The notes under the pieces were generated by a model that worked only from the letters and a program-made list of their open reading frames with translations, was not told where the DNA came from and did not search any database. DNA of 64,000 nucleotides, taken from assembly GCA_004028765.1 (NCBI GenBank), contig SAIX01000107.1, positions 84,194 to 148,193 on the forward strand, written 5' to 3'. This document shows, piece after piece, positions 17,393-26,230 of this stretch; positions within the stretch are counted from its first letter, which is position 1, and every line of letters begins with the position of its first letter. Source of the stretch: Chitinophagaceae bacterium (GTDB lineage Bacteria > Bacteroidota > Bacteroidia > Chitinophagales > Chitinophagaceae). The position numbers and the translations under genes were made by a program.

Positions 17393-17992
17393 TTATAATC
17401 CAAGTTCCATCTGCTTCGGAACGATCTGGAAACTTTTGCGGTGGTATTTGCACAAACCATTTTCATCAATGGCTTTCCGGTGTTCAGCAGTTCCGTACCC
17501 TTTGTTGCGATCCCAGCCATACAGCGGAAATTCATTGTGTAATTGCATCATATACGAATCGCGGTAAGTTTTTGCGAGGATACTGGCTGCGGCGATCGAG
17601 GCTATTTTACCATCCCCTTTAATGATACAGGTATGTTGTATGGAGGGATAAGGCTTAAAGCGGTTGCCATCAATTAATAATAATCCCGGTTTTTTTTGTA
17701 AACCATCAATGGCAAGGTGCATGGCTTTGTAAGATGCCTGCAGGATATTGATCCGGTCGATATCTTCATTATCCACCTGCGCAACAGCCCATGCGAGTGC
17801 CGATTTTTCGATCACTTCCCGGAGGATTTCCCTTTTCGATGCAGGCACCTGTTTACTATCGTTCAGCAAAGGGTGATAAAAACCCTTGGGCAAAATCACA
17901 GCCGCTGCAAAAACAGGCCCGGCATAACAACCGCGGCCCGCTTCATCCACACCGGCTTCTGTACATTCTGTCTGAAAAAATAAGGAAAGCAT
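17393..17992 (-). CDS. rnhB: Ribonuclease HII
   Basis: A 199-residue enzyme that nicks RNA in RNA-DNA hybrids and at single misincorporated ribonucleotides. Catalytic residues Asp16 and Glu17 (VDEAGRG), Asp108 (LIDGN) and Asp145 (TYRDSY) are present. SxAAxSILAKxxRD is the RNase HII-specific motif. The frame is open upstream to 18175, but those 61 residues have no family counterpart, so the ATG at 17992 is used. Confidence 0.93.
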   Translation of the reverse strand: MLSLFFQTECTEAGVDEAGRGCYAGPVFAAAVILPKGFYHPLLNDSKQVPASKREILREVIEKSALAWAVAQVDNEDIDRINILQASYKAMHLAIDGLQKKPGLLLIDGNRFKPYPSIQHTCIIKGDGKIASIAAASILAKTYRDSYMMQLHNEFPLYGWDRNKGYGTAEHRKAIDENGLCKYHRKSFQIVPKQMELGL

Positions 17993-18061
17993 CCCTGTAA
18001 AATTCCTGCTAATGGGCCGATTCTCAAAACCTTTCTGAAAAACAATTGTTCGTTGATACTG

Positions 18062-18069
18062 TACCTTTG
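18062..18069 (+). promoter_or_regulatory. -7 promoter element TACCTTTG of ctaA
   Basis: Exact TAnnTTTG match, 24 bp before the ATG at 18094; the predicted transcript start lies downstream of the alternative start at 18046, supporting the shorter protein. The -33 element is unclear. Confidence 0.55.
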
Positions 18070-18093
18070 TATCATAGATGTAAAAGCAAGAAA

Positions 18094-19152
18094 ATGGATG
18101 CAGCAGAACGTTCACGGAAATGGGTGGCCGCCTGGTTATTGACAGGAGTAGGTATGACAGTGATACAGATCGCACTCGGCGGGATCACAAGGTTAACAGG
18201 GAGTGGTTTATCCATTACAGAATGGGATGTGATCACCGGTGCTTTACCGCCGCTTAACCAACAACAGTGGATGCAGGAATTTGACAAATACCGGCAAACA
18301 CCGCAATACCACCTGCTGAATTTTGATTTTACGCTCTCCGATTTCAAATATATTTTCTTCTGGGAATGGTTTCACCGCCTCTGGGCGAGAAGCATCGGGC
18401 TGGTATTTGCAGTGGGTTTTGTTTTTTTTCTTGTAAAAAAATATTTTCAGAAAGAAATGATCAGGCCCCTGCTGGCCCTGTTTTTTCTCGGCGCATTACA
18501 GGGAGCCATTGGCTGGATCATGGTGGCCAGCGGATTAACCGGCGATGCAGTATATGTAAAACCGACCAGGCTAGCGCTGCATTTTGTTTTTGCACTGGGG
18601 CTTTTGTGTTATACATACTGGTTTGCCTTGCAGTTGCTGGTGCCTCGATCGTCCACGATCCAGAACGGGAAGCTTCGAAAATGGAATATCACAATCCTTC
18701 TTATACTTCTGCTGCAATTGTTATATGGTGCTTTGATGGCCGGACATAAAGCCGCGACCGCTGCACCTACCTGGCCAACCATTAACGGGCAATGGATACC
18801 GGATCATTTATTGAAAGAAGAATCTTTTTTGCTGAACCTGGTTGATAATACTGTCTGGATCCATTTTGTACATAGGGGAATCGCCTACTTGTTGCTGCTG
18901 CTGGTGATCATATGGTCTTTGCGGTTGAAGCATATTACAGCATCCCCGCTTTTACAAAAAGTAAAGTGGGCGCCACTGGCGATTGTATCGGTACAGGTTT
19001 TACTGGGAATTATCACGGTGATCAGCAGTACCGGCATTGTCCCGGGCCATTGGGGAATGTTTGAATGGATGGCACAGTTACACCAGTTAACCGGTATGCT
19101 GCTGCTGCTCTCGCTGGTAACTACTTTGTATATGATTAAAGCGGAGGGGTAG
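18094..19152 (+). CDS. ctaA: Heme A synthase (COX15/CtaA family)
   Basis: A 352-residue polytopic membrane protein with about eight transmembrane helices. It oxidises the C8 methyl of heme O to the formyl group of heme A, the cofactor of cytochrome oxidases. Conserved features are GGxTRLTxSGLSITEWxxxxGxxPP (23-48), heme-ligand His in FHRLWAR, LHF, VHRGIAY and QLHQLTG. The presence of the enzyme implies an aa3-type oxidase elsewhere. No other oxidase assembly gene is adjacent. Start chosen with the promoter at 18062. Confidence 0.93.
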   Translation: MDAAERSRKWVAAWLLTGVGMTVIQIALGGITRLTGSGLSITEWDVITGALPPLNQQQWMQEFDKYRQTPQYHLLNFDFTLSDFKYIFFWEWFHRLWARSIGLVFAVGFVFFLVKKYFQKEMIRPLLALFFLGALQGAIGWIMVASGLTGDAVYVKPTRLALHFVFALGLLCYTYWFALQLLVPRSSTIQNGKLRKWNITILLILLLQLLYGALMAGHKAATAAPTWPTINGQWIPDHLLKEESFLLNLVDNTVWIHFVHRGIAYLLLLLVIIWSLRLKHITASPLLQKVKWAPLAIVSVQVLLGIITVISSTGIVPGHWGMFEWMAQLHQLTGMLLLLSLVTTLYMIKAEG

Positions 19153-19163
19153 GTTCCGTATTT

Positions 19164-19275
19164 GCGAATTGGCGGATTATCGGATTCATAAATGGCTGAG
19201 TAAAGTGAAAAATGGTTGCGTGTTATAAAATAAATCTATTCAATCCATTAATCCGCTAACCCGAAATTCATTTAT
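19164..19275. repeat. Inverted short-word island (GGATTATC type)
   Basis: Starting 12 bp after the ctaA stop, the left arm 19164-19186 (GCGAATTGGCGGATTATC...) and a right arm within 19241-19275 (CAATCCATTAATCCGCTAAC...) are imperfect inverted copies, about 17 of 23 positions. The 22 bases 19164-19185 recur without a mismatch at 39587-39608. Confidence 0.6.
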
Positions 19276-19332
19276 CTCCAAATCGTAACCCCGGGCAAGC
19301 AGCAAAGCGTTTCGGAAAACAGTCTTACCAAT

Positions 19333-21555
19333 ATGAAAAAATACCTCGGTGGTATATGGAGAAGTTTGCCGGTGCAGTTATTCCTGCTGCATTTCCGCCG
19401 TTACCAGGTATTTCTTATTTTCTGGTATATTTTATTTGCCACAGTTGCAGGCAGGTTCATGTTCCACTTCGGGGCCAATGCACTTTTTCTAGCACCTGAA
19501 TATTTTGGATCGGTTTCGGCATTAAGTACGGGTATTGTTGGCTTGACAGTAGGCATTTTTATCATGAGCTGGAATATCACCACTTTTATCCTGCACAGCC
19601 GCAACGTCCGTTTTCTGGCCACTACGGCACAACCTTTTCTCAAATACTGTATCAACAATGCATTGATACCGCTTGTGTTCCTGTTTTTTTATCTCGCAAA
19701 AGCGGTGCAATATGCGCATGTGCAGGAGTTGTTGCCTGTTACAGATATCCTTTGGCTGGTGGGAGGTTTTACCGGTGGCATCATCTTATCCATTCTTATC
19801 GCTTTTGTATATTTCTTTGGTGCTGATAAAACGATCTATTACAGTTTGGGCGATGTGATCCGGAAAGCGAACCATGCATATCATGAAGCTTCATCCAGAA
19901 ACCCATTGCCTGAAAACCGGAATGAAATGCAGGTGGATTGGTTTCTCAGCGCCCGTCTGCACTTACGGAAACCAAGAGATGTGCGGCATTATTCCGAAGA
20001 ATTTCTGGATGCTGTTTTTAAACGCCACCATGTAGCTGCGGTGATTGCCATCATTATTGCATTCGTATTTCTGATACTGGTTGGATACAGCGCTGATACA
20101 AGGCTGTTCCAGTTGCCTGCTGCGGCAAGCATCACTATTTTCTTTGCACTGCTGATTGCACTGGCAGGCGCAGTTTCCTTACTCTTGAGAACCTGGAGCA
20201 TCCCGGTACTGGTATTATTGTATATCATCCTGAACATCCTTTACCAGGAAGAGATTATCGATCCGCGTAACAAAGCCTACGGGATCAATTACCAGAACCG
20301 AACTGAAAGGCCGGCTTACACAAAGGAGCATATCAATGCAATGGCTTCTGCCGAGAATATCGAAAAAGACAAAACTTATTTCCTCTCACTGTTGAATAAA
20401 TGGAAGGCAAAACAGCATGCTGAAAAACCAGTATTGTATATCATCAACACCAGTGGTGGCGGAACACGCAGTGCAGTGTTTACGATGAATACCCTGCAAA
20501 GGCTCGACAGCCTGCTGAACGGGGAACTGATGCGAAGCACTTTTATGGTGAATGGCGCTTCTGGTGGCATGCTCGGTGCGGCTTATTTCAGGGAATTATA
20601 CTACCGGAAAGAAAAAGGAGAATTGAAAAATATCCGCAGTACTGCGTATGTTGATAATATTTCGAAAGACCTTCTCAACCCCTTGTTCTCCTCTTTTGTT
20701 TCGCGCGATTTGATCGGGCCGGTACAGAAATTTGATTACCAGGGACAGCAATACGCGAAAGACAGGGGATATGCGTTCGAAAAAAAACTGGATGAAAACA
20801 CACAGGGTGTTTTGAATAAAACCCTCGGTGCGTATGCTGCAGCTGAAGCAAATGCTGATATCCCCGTCATGTTTTTCAATTCAGTGATCAACCGTGATGG
20901 AAGGAAAATGATTATCGGCACGCATCCTGCAAGGTTTCTGATGCGGCCACAGATCGATACCGCGCGGCTTACCTATATGGATCCCGATGCCATCGATTTC
21001 GTATCCCTTTTCGAAAAACAAAATGCAACAAACATCAGTGTACTTTCCGCTTTGCGGATGAACGCCACATTTCCTTATGTTCTGCCAAGTGTATGGCTGC
21101 CCACCACACCCATTATCGATGTGATGGATGCAGGGCTGCGCGATAATTTTGGCCAGGAAACCTGCCTGCGTTTTTTGGACGTGTTCAAAGACTGGCTGAA
21201 ACAGAATACAAGTAAAGTGGTACTGATACAGATCCGCGACAGGAGTCTCGGCGATTGGGAAAAACCGCTCGAAGGAAACAGTCTCGTGAGCATGCTTACC
21301 CAACCATTTCTTGTTTTACAGAATAACTGGTTTAAACTGCAGGACTATTACCAGCACGATCAGCTGCAATATTTGTCGGGCTCGTATGGAATGGATTTTT
21401 ACAGGGTTACTTTTCAATATGTTCCGGTAAATAAAGATGCGGCTGCGAGCCTCAGTTTTCGTTTAACAGCTGCTGAAAAAAGAGATGTTTCTGCAGCACT
21501 CAATGATAGTATCAATCAAAAAGAATTCCGCCGCCTTGGTGAATTAAGGCGGTAA
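19333..21555 (+). CDS. Membrane-anchored patatin-like phospholipase
   Basis: A 740-residue two-part protein. Residues 20-305 contain about seven hydrophobic helices. Residues 365-720 are a patatin-like serine hydrolase: oxyanion loop SGGGTRSA (374-381), nucleophile elbow NGASGG with Ser410, and the dyad Asp599 in MDAGLRDN. Patatins hydrolyse acyl esters of phospholipids using a Ser-Asp dyad. The multi-spanning N-terminus would hold the catalytic domain against the membrane, an uncommon arrangement. The MG2-like protein follows 28 bp downstream and may be co-transcribed. Substrate unknown. Confidence 0.8.
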   Translation: MKKYLGGIWRSLPVQLFLLHFRRYQVFLIFWYILFATVAGRFMFHFGANALFLAPEYFGSVSALSTGIVGLTVGIFIMSWNITTFILHSRNVRFLATTAQPFLKYCINNALIPLVFLFFYLAKAVQYAHVQELLPVTDILWLVGGFTGGIILSILIAFVYFFGADKTIYYSLGDVIRKANHAYHEASSRNPLPENRNEMQVDWFLSARLHLRKPRDVRHYSEEFLDAVFKRHHVAAVIAIIIAFVFLILVGYSADTRLFQLPAAASITIFFALLIALAGAVSLLLRTWSIPVLVLLYIILNILYQEEIIDPRNKAYGINYQNRTERPAYTKEHINAMASAENIEKDKTYFLSLLNKWKAKQHAEKPVLYIINTSGGGTRSAVFTMNTLQRLDSLLNGELMRSTFMVNGASGGMLGAAYFRELYYRKEKGELKNIRSTAYVDNISKDLLNPLFSSFVSRDLIGPVQKFDYQGQQYAKDRGYAFEKKLDENTQGVLNKTLGAYAAAEANADIPVMFFNSVINRDGRKMIIGTHPARFLMRPQIDTARLTYMDPDAIDFVSLFEKQNATNISVLSALRMNATFPYVLPSVWLPTTPIIDVMDAGLRDNFGQETCLRFLDVFKDWLKQNTSKVVLIQIRDRSLGDWEKPLEGNSLVSMLTQPFLVLQNNWFKLQDYYQHDQLQYLSGSYGMDFYRVTFQYVPVNKDAAASLSFRLTAAEKRDVSAALNDSINQKEFRRLGELRR

Positions 21556-21583
21556 TTCTCAGATCAAGGGTGTATATTTCTTT

Positions 21584-23974
21584 ATGAATTTTTCCAGTGC
21601 GAAAAAATATCTCCTTTTGGTATCCCTCCTTTTTAAGGTTATTGTATCGTCTCAGTTATCTGCTCAAACAAACAACCCAGAAAAAATATATATCCACACA
21701 GACAGGAATACTTACCGATCCGGTGAAACCATTTTTTTCAAAGCTTATATCTATTCCAGGTTCAGTCCCGATGATATAGCAACCGTGATGGAAATGGATC
21801 TCGTGGCAAAGGAAAAAACGGTGCTCCCGGTACATAAATACATTGTAGGGAAGGGTATTGCTTACGGCGCTGTTACCATACCCGACAGTTTACCAGGTGG
21901 TGCTTATTACCTGCGGGCATGGCTTGTACGAAACAATAAGCAAGAACCTTCAGGGGCTGTTTATAGGCCTTTGTATTTGTATAGCCCATCAGCAGGATCA
22001 GCGGAACATGGGAAAAGCAATGAAACAAGAGATACTGCAACCGCGATTGAATTTTATCCTGGCTCAGTGGGTTTGATTCGCGGGGTTCCCAATACGGTGT
22101 TTTATAAAATAGACCCAGGCACAACAAAACCGTTGAAACATTACCGGGTTGTATCTGGAAATAATGAACCTATAGCAGTGATTGAACCTGTTTGGAAAGG
22201 TATTGGAAATTTTGTATTCCAGCCGAACGATACAGGTATATACAAAATAACTGATGGGGGGACTGCTGTTGGCAATGCAGACATTCCGTTACCTGCATTT
22301 TCAGATCAAGCTGTTTCGATTGATTGTGCAGACAATGGCAAATCGATAATGTTTACAGTTTATAAACCCAGATCCCTGCAAACCGCCGACAGCTTACGCG
22401 TGATTGGGATCATGGATGGCATTTTGATATTCGAGAAAAAAATACCTGACAATAAAACTGTTTTCTCCGCCAATATTCCCACTGACGAATTACCAGCTGC
22501 TGTGATGGATATAGCTGTTTTGAAGGGTAAAAACGAGTTACTGGGTTATCGCTCAGTTTTTGTAAATGCCAACGGTTCTTTTCCCTCTGTAGAACTTACT
22601 ATGGATAGCCTGCATACCGGAGATACATTGCAAAATGTATTTACACTGCAGTTCAAAGATACCACAGCGGCAAATTGTTCGGTTTCGGTGATCGATGCGG
22701 AAAAAGATATTATTGTTGATGATGGAGGAATTATCCCGGCATTGCTTCTGCCCGGCGTACAAATGGAAAGGGAGCCTGATTTTTCTTTGATCCCAACTGT
22801 AAATATCACAACCAGGATGAACCTGCTTGCAGGAACTGATCCATTTACCCGAAAACGGATACAGTCATTTCTGCAAAACCAGTCTCCTGAAACCAATGAA
22901 CCCGATAGCGGGTATCTGCATGTTTCAGGGAAGATACTGGATAAGAAAACAGGAAAACCAATCCAAAAGGGCACGATAAAATTTATCCTGTATAATCAAC
23001 CAGTTGGTACCGATATCGCCGAAACAACTATCAAACCGGGCGGGATATTTCAACTGGACCACATTGTTTATGAAGGGGAAACAAAATTGTCTTATGAGGT
23101 TGATGGACAGGAAAAAAATGACTTGTTGATCATCTTCGATTCGACACAACAAAAGGTAGTAACTGATAAAACTTTTGCATCACCCTTGTTGTTCAGGCTG
23201 GCAGAACGTGCTACAGCTTTGCAAAAAAATTTTCCTGTAAAAAAAATAGCAACAGATACAGTTAAAAATTTTGGGACAAGCACACTTAAAGAAGTGGTTG
23301 TGACAAAAAAAATCGGGAGGCCAGTTGACCTGGTGAATGAAAAATACGCTACTGGTATATTCAGTAATAACATTGCTTCCAAAATTGTGGATCTTGTTAA
23401 CGATCCACCCACACACAATGCAGGTAATATCTTCGATTACCTGATGGGTAGGATCAATGGATTGATGATAGGAAGAAAAGGTGCGAACAATTATGAATTA
23501 TCCACTACACGCGGGTACACCATGACGGGCGGATTGGCAAAAATCAGGGTGTACCTGAATGAACATGAAACCACCATCGATGATATTGCGGGTGTGCCCC
23601 TGGTGGATGTGGCGCTTGTAAAATATTTTCCACCGGGTAATGGCCAGCTGCCAGGTATCGGTCTTGCCGGCATCCTTGCTATCTATACAAGGAAACTTGA
23701 TGATGCGCTGGTTAATAAAACGGTAGCTCAGCCAGGGTTTACTTCTGCATTTAGGTTTCGGGGATTCGAACCCTTTACCGCATTTGACCCAGCTGGAAAA
23801 AACGATCAAACAAAACCCGTTTTGTACTGGAATCCCGATGTCTTTTTTGATCGTGCAACCCCTTCTTTTACATTTCGGTTTGCAGGTAATGGGTCAGCCC
23901 GGAAATATTATCTTAAAGTGGAAGGGTTTACAGTCGACGGTAAACTTATTCATTTCGAAAAACTGATACAGTAG
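21584..23974 (+). CDS. Secreted MG2/carboxypeptidase-regulatory-like protein with TonB-plug-like region
   Basis: A 796-residue exported protein. Signal peptide 1-27 (SSQLSAQ). Residues 32-130 resemble the macroglobulin MG2 strand pattern (EKIYIHTDRNTYRSGETIFFKAYIY). Residues 440-530 look like a carboxypeptidase-regulatory domain (GKILDKKTGKPIQKGTIKF). Residues 600-700 (DYLMGRINGLMIGRK...LAGILAIYTRK) resemble a TonB receptor plug without a barrel. Such proteins are common in Bacteroidota and uncharacterised. It is probably anchored or periplasmic and may pair with a receptor elsewhere. Domain names come from recalled patterns, not a search. Confidence 0.65.
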   Translation: MNFSSAKKYLLLVSLLFKVIVSSQLSAQTNNPEKIYIHTDRNTYRSGETIFFKAYIYSRFSPDDIATVMEMDLVAKEKTVLPVHKYIVGKGIAYGAVTIPDSLPGGAYYLRAWLVRNNKQEPSGAVYRPLYLYSPSAGSAEHGKSNETRDTATAIEFYPGSVGLIRGVPNTVFYKIDPGTTKPLKHYRVVSGNNEPIAVIEPVWKGIGNFVFQPNDTGIYKITDGGTAVGNADIPLPAFSDQAVSIDCADNGKSIMFTVYKPRSLQTADSLRVIGIMDGILIFEKKIPDNKTVFSANIPTDELPAAVMDIAVLKGKNELLGYRSVFVNANGSFPSVELTMDSLHTGDTLQNVFTLQFKDTTAANCSVSVIDAEKDIIVDDGGIIPALLLPGVQMEREPDFSLIPTVNITTRMNLLAGTDPFTRKRIQSFLQNQSPETNEPDSGYLHVSGKILDKKTGKPIQKGTIKFILYNQPVGTDIAETTIKPGGIFQLDHIVYEGETKLSYEVDGQEKNDLLIIFDSTQQKVVTDKTFASPLLFRLAERATALQKNFPVKKIATDTVKNFGTSTLKEVVVTKKIGRPVDLVNEKYATGIFSNNIASKIVDLVNDPPTHNAGNIFDYLMGRINGLMIGRKGANNYELSTTRGYTMTGGLAKIRVYLNEHETTIDDIAGVPLVDVALVKYFPPGNGQLPGIGLAGILAIYTRKLDDALVNKTVAQPGFTSAFRFRGFEPFTAFDPAGKNDQTKPVLYWNPDVFFDRATPSFTFRFAGNGSARKYYLKVEGFTVDGKLIHFEKLIQ

Positions 23975-23979
23975 TTTTT

Positions 23980-24885
23980 TCAGGGCTGTATCAGCGTGAA
24001 ACAGTCTTTCAGGATCTTCACCTCAAATTCTTCCGCGGTTTCCCTGGGTTCGCCATCCACATGCAAGGGGGCATGCTTCAGGTTTCGTATGGTGAGCGAG
24101 GGCGTTTGAAAATAGAGAATATTTTTCTGCGTCATATCCTCCACCAGCTGCTGCAGTTTGTTATTACCGCGTACCTGCTGCAGAACGGCAAAGGGTAAAC
24201 GGGCTTTGTGCATTTTCTGCACGACCACGATATCGAGCAAACCATCATTCAAACTGGCTTCCGGTGCAATCGTGAAATTATTACCGAACTGGTTGCTGTT
24301 GGCGATACTGATAAAAAAAGCATCGCTGAAAAAAGAAAAATTATCGAGGATGATCTCGAACTGGTAAGGATGCGCTTTAAAATAATTGACGATGCTTTGC
24401 TGTGTATACGTGATCAAACCTCTTGAAGCTTTCGTGGCAAACTGATGTGCCACCTGTGCATCAAACCCCACCCCACTTAACATACAGGAATACTGGTTGT
24501 TGATCGTAAACGCATCTGTTTTTTTTGCATTGCCGGTAAAGATCAACGCCAGCGATTGCTGTGGCTTCATGGGGATACCGGCCGCTCTTGCCAAACCATT
24601 GCCCGAACCAACCGGAATGATGCCGAAGTTTACAGGTTCTTCATACAGCGATCCGGTTACCTGGTTCACCGTACCATCACCTCCTACCATAACAATATCT
24701 GTGATTTTTTCACGCTGTATCCTGTCGCGTAGCCAGTCGTAATCGCCTTTAACATTGGTATGTTCAATACTGAAAGCGATACCCTGTGCCGCCGTTTCTC
24801 TTTCGATCAGTTTCCTGACGCCCTCTTTTTTAGATGTACCGGATATAGGGTTGATCAGGTAAATAATTTTTCTTTCGCTCATCAC
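23980..24885 (-). CDS. YegS/DagK-family lipid kinase
   Basis: A 301-residue diacylglycerol-kinase catalytic-domain protein. NPISG (12-16) and VMVGGDGTVNQV (66-77) form the nucleotide site; VGSGNGLARAAGI (about 96-108) and DGLLDIVVV with LHVDGEP near the C-terminus complete the family pattern. It should phosphorylate a lipid such as diacylglycerol at the inner leaflet. FabH is encoded 47 bp upstream on the same strand, so the two lipid genes may form one unit. Its stop faces the MG2 gene stop with 5 bp between. Confidence 0.88.
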   Translation of the reverse strand: MMSERKIIYLINPISGTSKKEGVRKLIERETAAQGIAFSIEHTNVKGDYDWLRDRIQREKITDIVMVGGDGTVNQVTGSLYEEPVNFGIIPVGSGNGLARAAGIPMKPQQSLALIFTGNAKKTDAFTINNQYSCMLSGVGFDAQVAHQFATKASRGLITYTQQSIVNYFKAHPYQFEIILDNFSFFSDAFFISIANSNQFGNNFTIAPEASLNDGLLDIVVVQKMHKARLPFAVLQQVRGNNKLQQLVEDMTQKNILYFQTPSLTIRNLKHAPLHVDGEPRETAEEFEVKILKDCFTLIQP

Positions 24886-24932
24886 GTTTGTCTTTGTATC
24901 CCGGTTGAAAAATCAATAGCAATCTTTGTGCT

Positions 24933-25988
24933 CTACCATTTCAGCAATGCACTGGCCCAGGTAAAGCCACTCCCGAATGCTGCAAGGCAAACCAGGCCGC
25001 CTTCTTTTACTTTGCCTTTTTCCCAGGCTTCGCACAAAGCTATGGGAACAGAAGCTGCGGTGGTGTTACCGTAATGTTGAATATTGTTGTACACCTGCTC
25101 ATCCCTTAGTTTTAATTTTTGCTGCACAAACTGGCTGATGCGTAAATTGGCCTGGTGCGGTATCAGCAGGTTGATATCGGTAGCCTGGTATCCATTGGCC
25201 TGCAACGCTTCCATGATCACTTCCGGGAATTTTACCACCGCTTTTTTAAAGACCGATTGCCCATCCATAAAAGGAAAGTTCTGTGCGTTATCGATCATGG
25301 TATGGCTCATAAACATTTCACCGATCTCGGCTTCATCAAAATCCGCATAGTTCTGTGCACCCCAGTGGTTGGCATGGGTGCCGGGATTGTACATCGCGAG
25401 TATTTCAGCAGATGCCCCATCACTGTGTAAATGCGTACTCAGGATGCCCTGGTTTTCCTTTTCAGTGGGTTGCAAAACCACCGCACCGGCCCCGTCTCCG
25501 AATATCACTGAAATATTTCTGCCCCTTGTGCTGAAGTCGAGTCCAAAGGAATGTTTTTCGCTACCCACCACCAATATGTTTTTATACATTCCGCTGCGTA
25601 TAAACTGATCGGCAACACTAATCGCGTACAAAAAACCACTGCACTGGTTACGTACATCCAATGCACCCACTTCTTTCATCTGCATGGCGCGTTGCAGCAA
25701 AACCCCGCATCCCGGAAAATAATAATCGGGCGATAAAGTAGCGAATACAATAAAGTCAATATCCTGCGGGGTAATGCCGGCCCTTTCTATCGCGATCTTT
25801 GCCGCTTCCACGCCCATAGTGGTGGTGGTTTCTTCCGTTCGATGTGCATAATGCCTTTCGAGGATACCGGTTCTTTCCTGTATCCATTCATCAGAAGTAT
25901 CCATGTATTTGGTAAGGTCTTGGTTGGTTACCCGGTTGGCAGGAATGAATTTACCGATACCGGCTATCTTGCTGCGGGGCATAGGCAA
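24933..25988 (-). CDS. fabH: 3-oxoacyl-ACP synthase III
   Basis: A 351-residue thiolase-fold enzyme that condenses an acyl-CoA primer with malonyl-ACP to start fatty-acid chains. The triad is Cys116 (NQCSGFLYA), His278 (IPHQAN) and Asn308 (YGNTTAAS). The GDGAGAVVL motif is present. Length is slightly above E. coli FabH owing to an insertion around 195-235. Bacteroidota carry several FabH paralogues, some priming branched chains or special lipids; which one this is cannot be decided. Confidence 0.9.
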   Translation of the reverse strand: MPMPRSKIAGIGKFIPANRVTNQDLTKYMDTSDEWIQERTGILERHYAHRTEETTTTMGVEAAKIAIERAGITPQDIDFIVFATLSPDYYFPGCGVLLQRAMQMKEVGALDVRNQCSGFLYAISVADQFIRSGMYKNILVVGSEKHSFGLDFSTRGRNISVIFGDGAGAVVLQPTEKENQGILSTHLHSDGASAEILAMYNPGTHANHWGAQNYADFDEAEIGEMFMSHTMIDNAQNFPFMDGQSVFKKAVVKFPEVIMEALQANGYQATDINLLIPHQANLRISQFVQQKLKLRDEQVYNNIQHYGNTTAASVPIALCEAWEKGKVKEGGLVCLAAFGSGFTWASALLKW

Positions 25989-26033
25989 TCGTTTTGTTTG
26001 AGTGGGGGTGAAGATAGGAAAGTTACAAGTTCC

Positions 26034-26229
26034 TGGTTTATTGGGTTATTGGTTTCTTGGTTGAATAGTCGCTTAGTTTATTGTGTTGCTTGTTTCTTGG
26101 TTTATTTGTTTTTGGTTTAATAGTTATTTAGTCTCTTACAAATAAGACTCTGGCAATAATTTTTAAAAACAATCATACAATACCAACAAACGAGTAAACC
26201 AATAAACCTATAAACCAACCAATAAACCT
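26034..26229. repeat. Inverted short-word island (GGTTTATTGG type)
   Basis: The left arm (26034-26132) is built of TGGTTTATT, GGGTTATTGG, TTTCTTGG words; the right arm (26182-26229) is AACCAATAAACC words, the reverse complement. It fills the gap between fabH and the following hydrolase stop at 26231. The spacer 26133-26181 is AT-rich and shows no gene. Confidence 0.6.
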
Positions 26230-26230
26230 T

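Noticed and set aside
17993..18175. Extended N-terminus of RNase HII
   Set aside because: The extra 61 residues overlap the divergent ctaA promoter and have no counterpart in the family.
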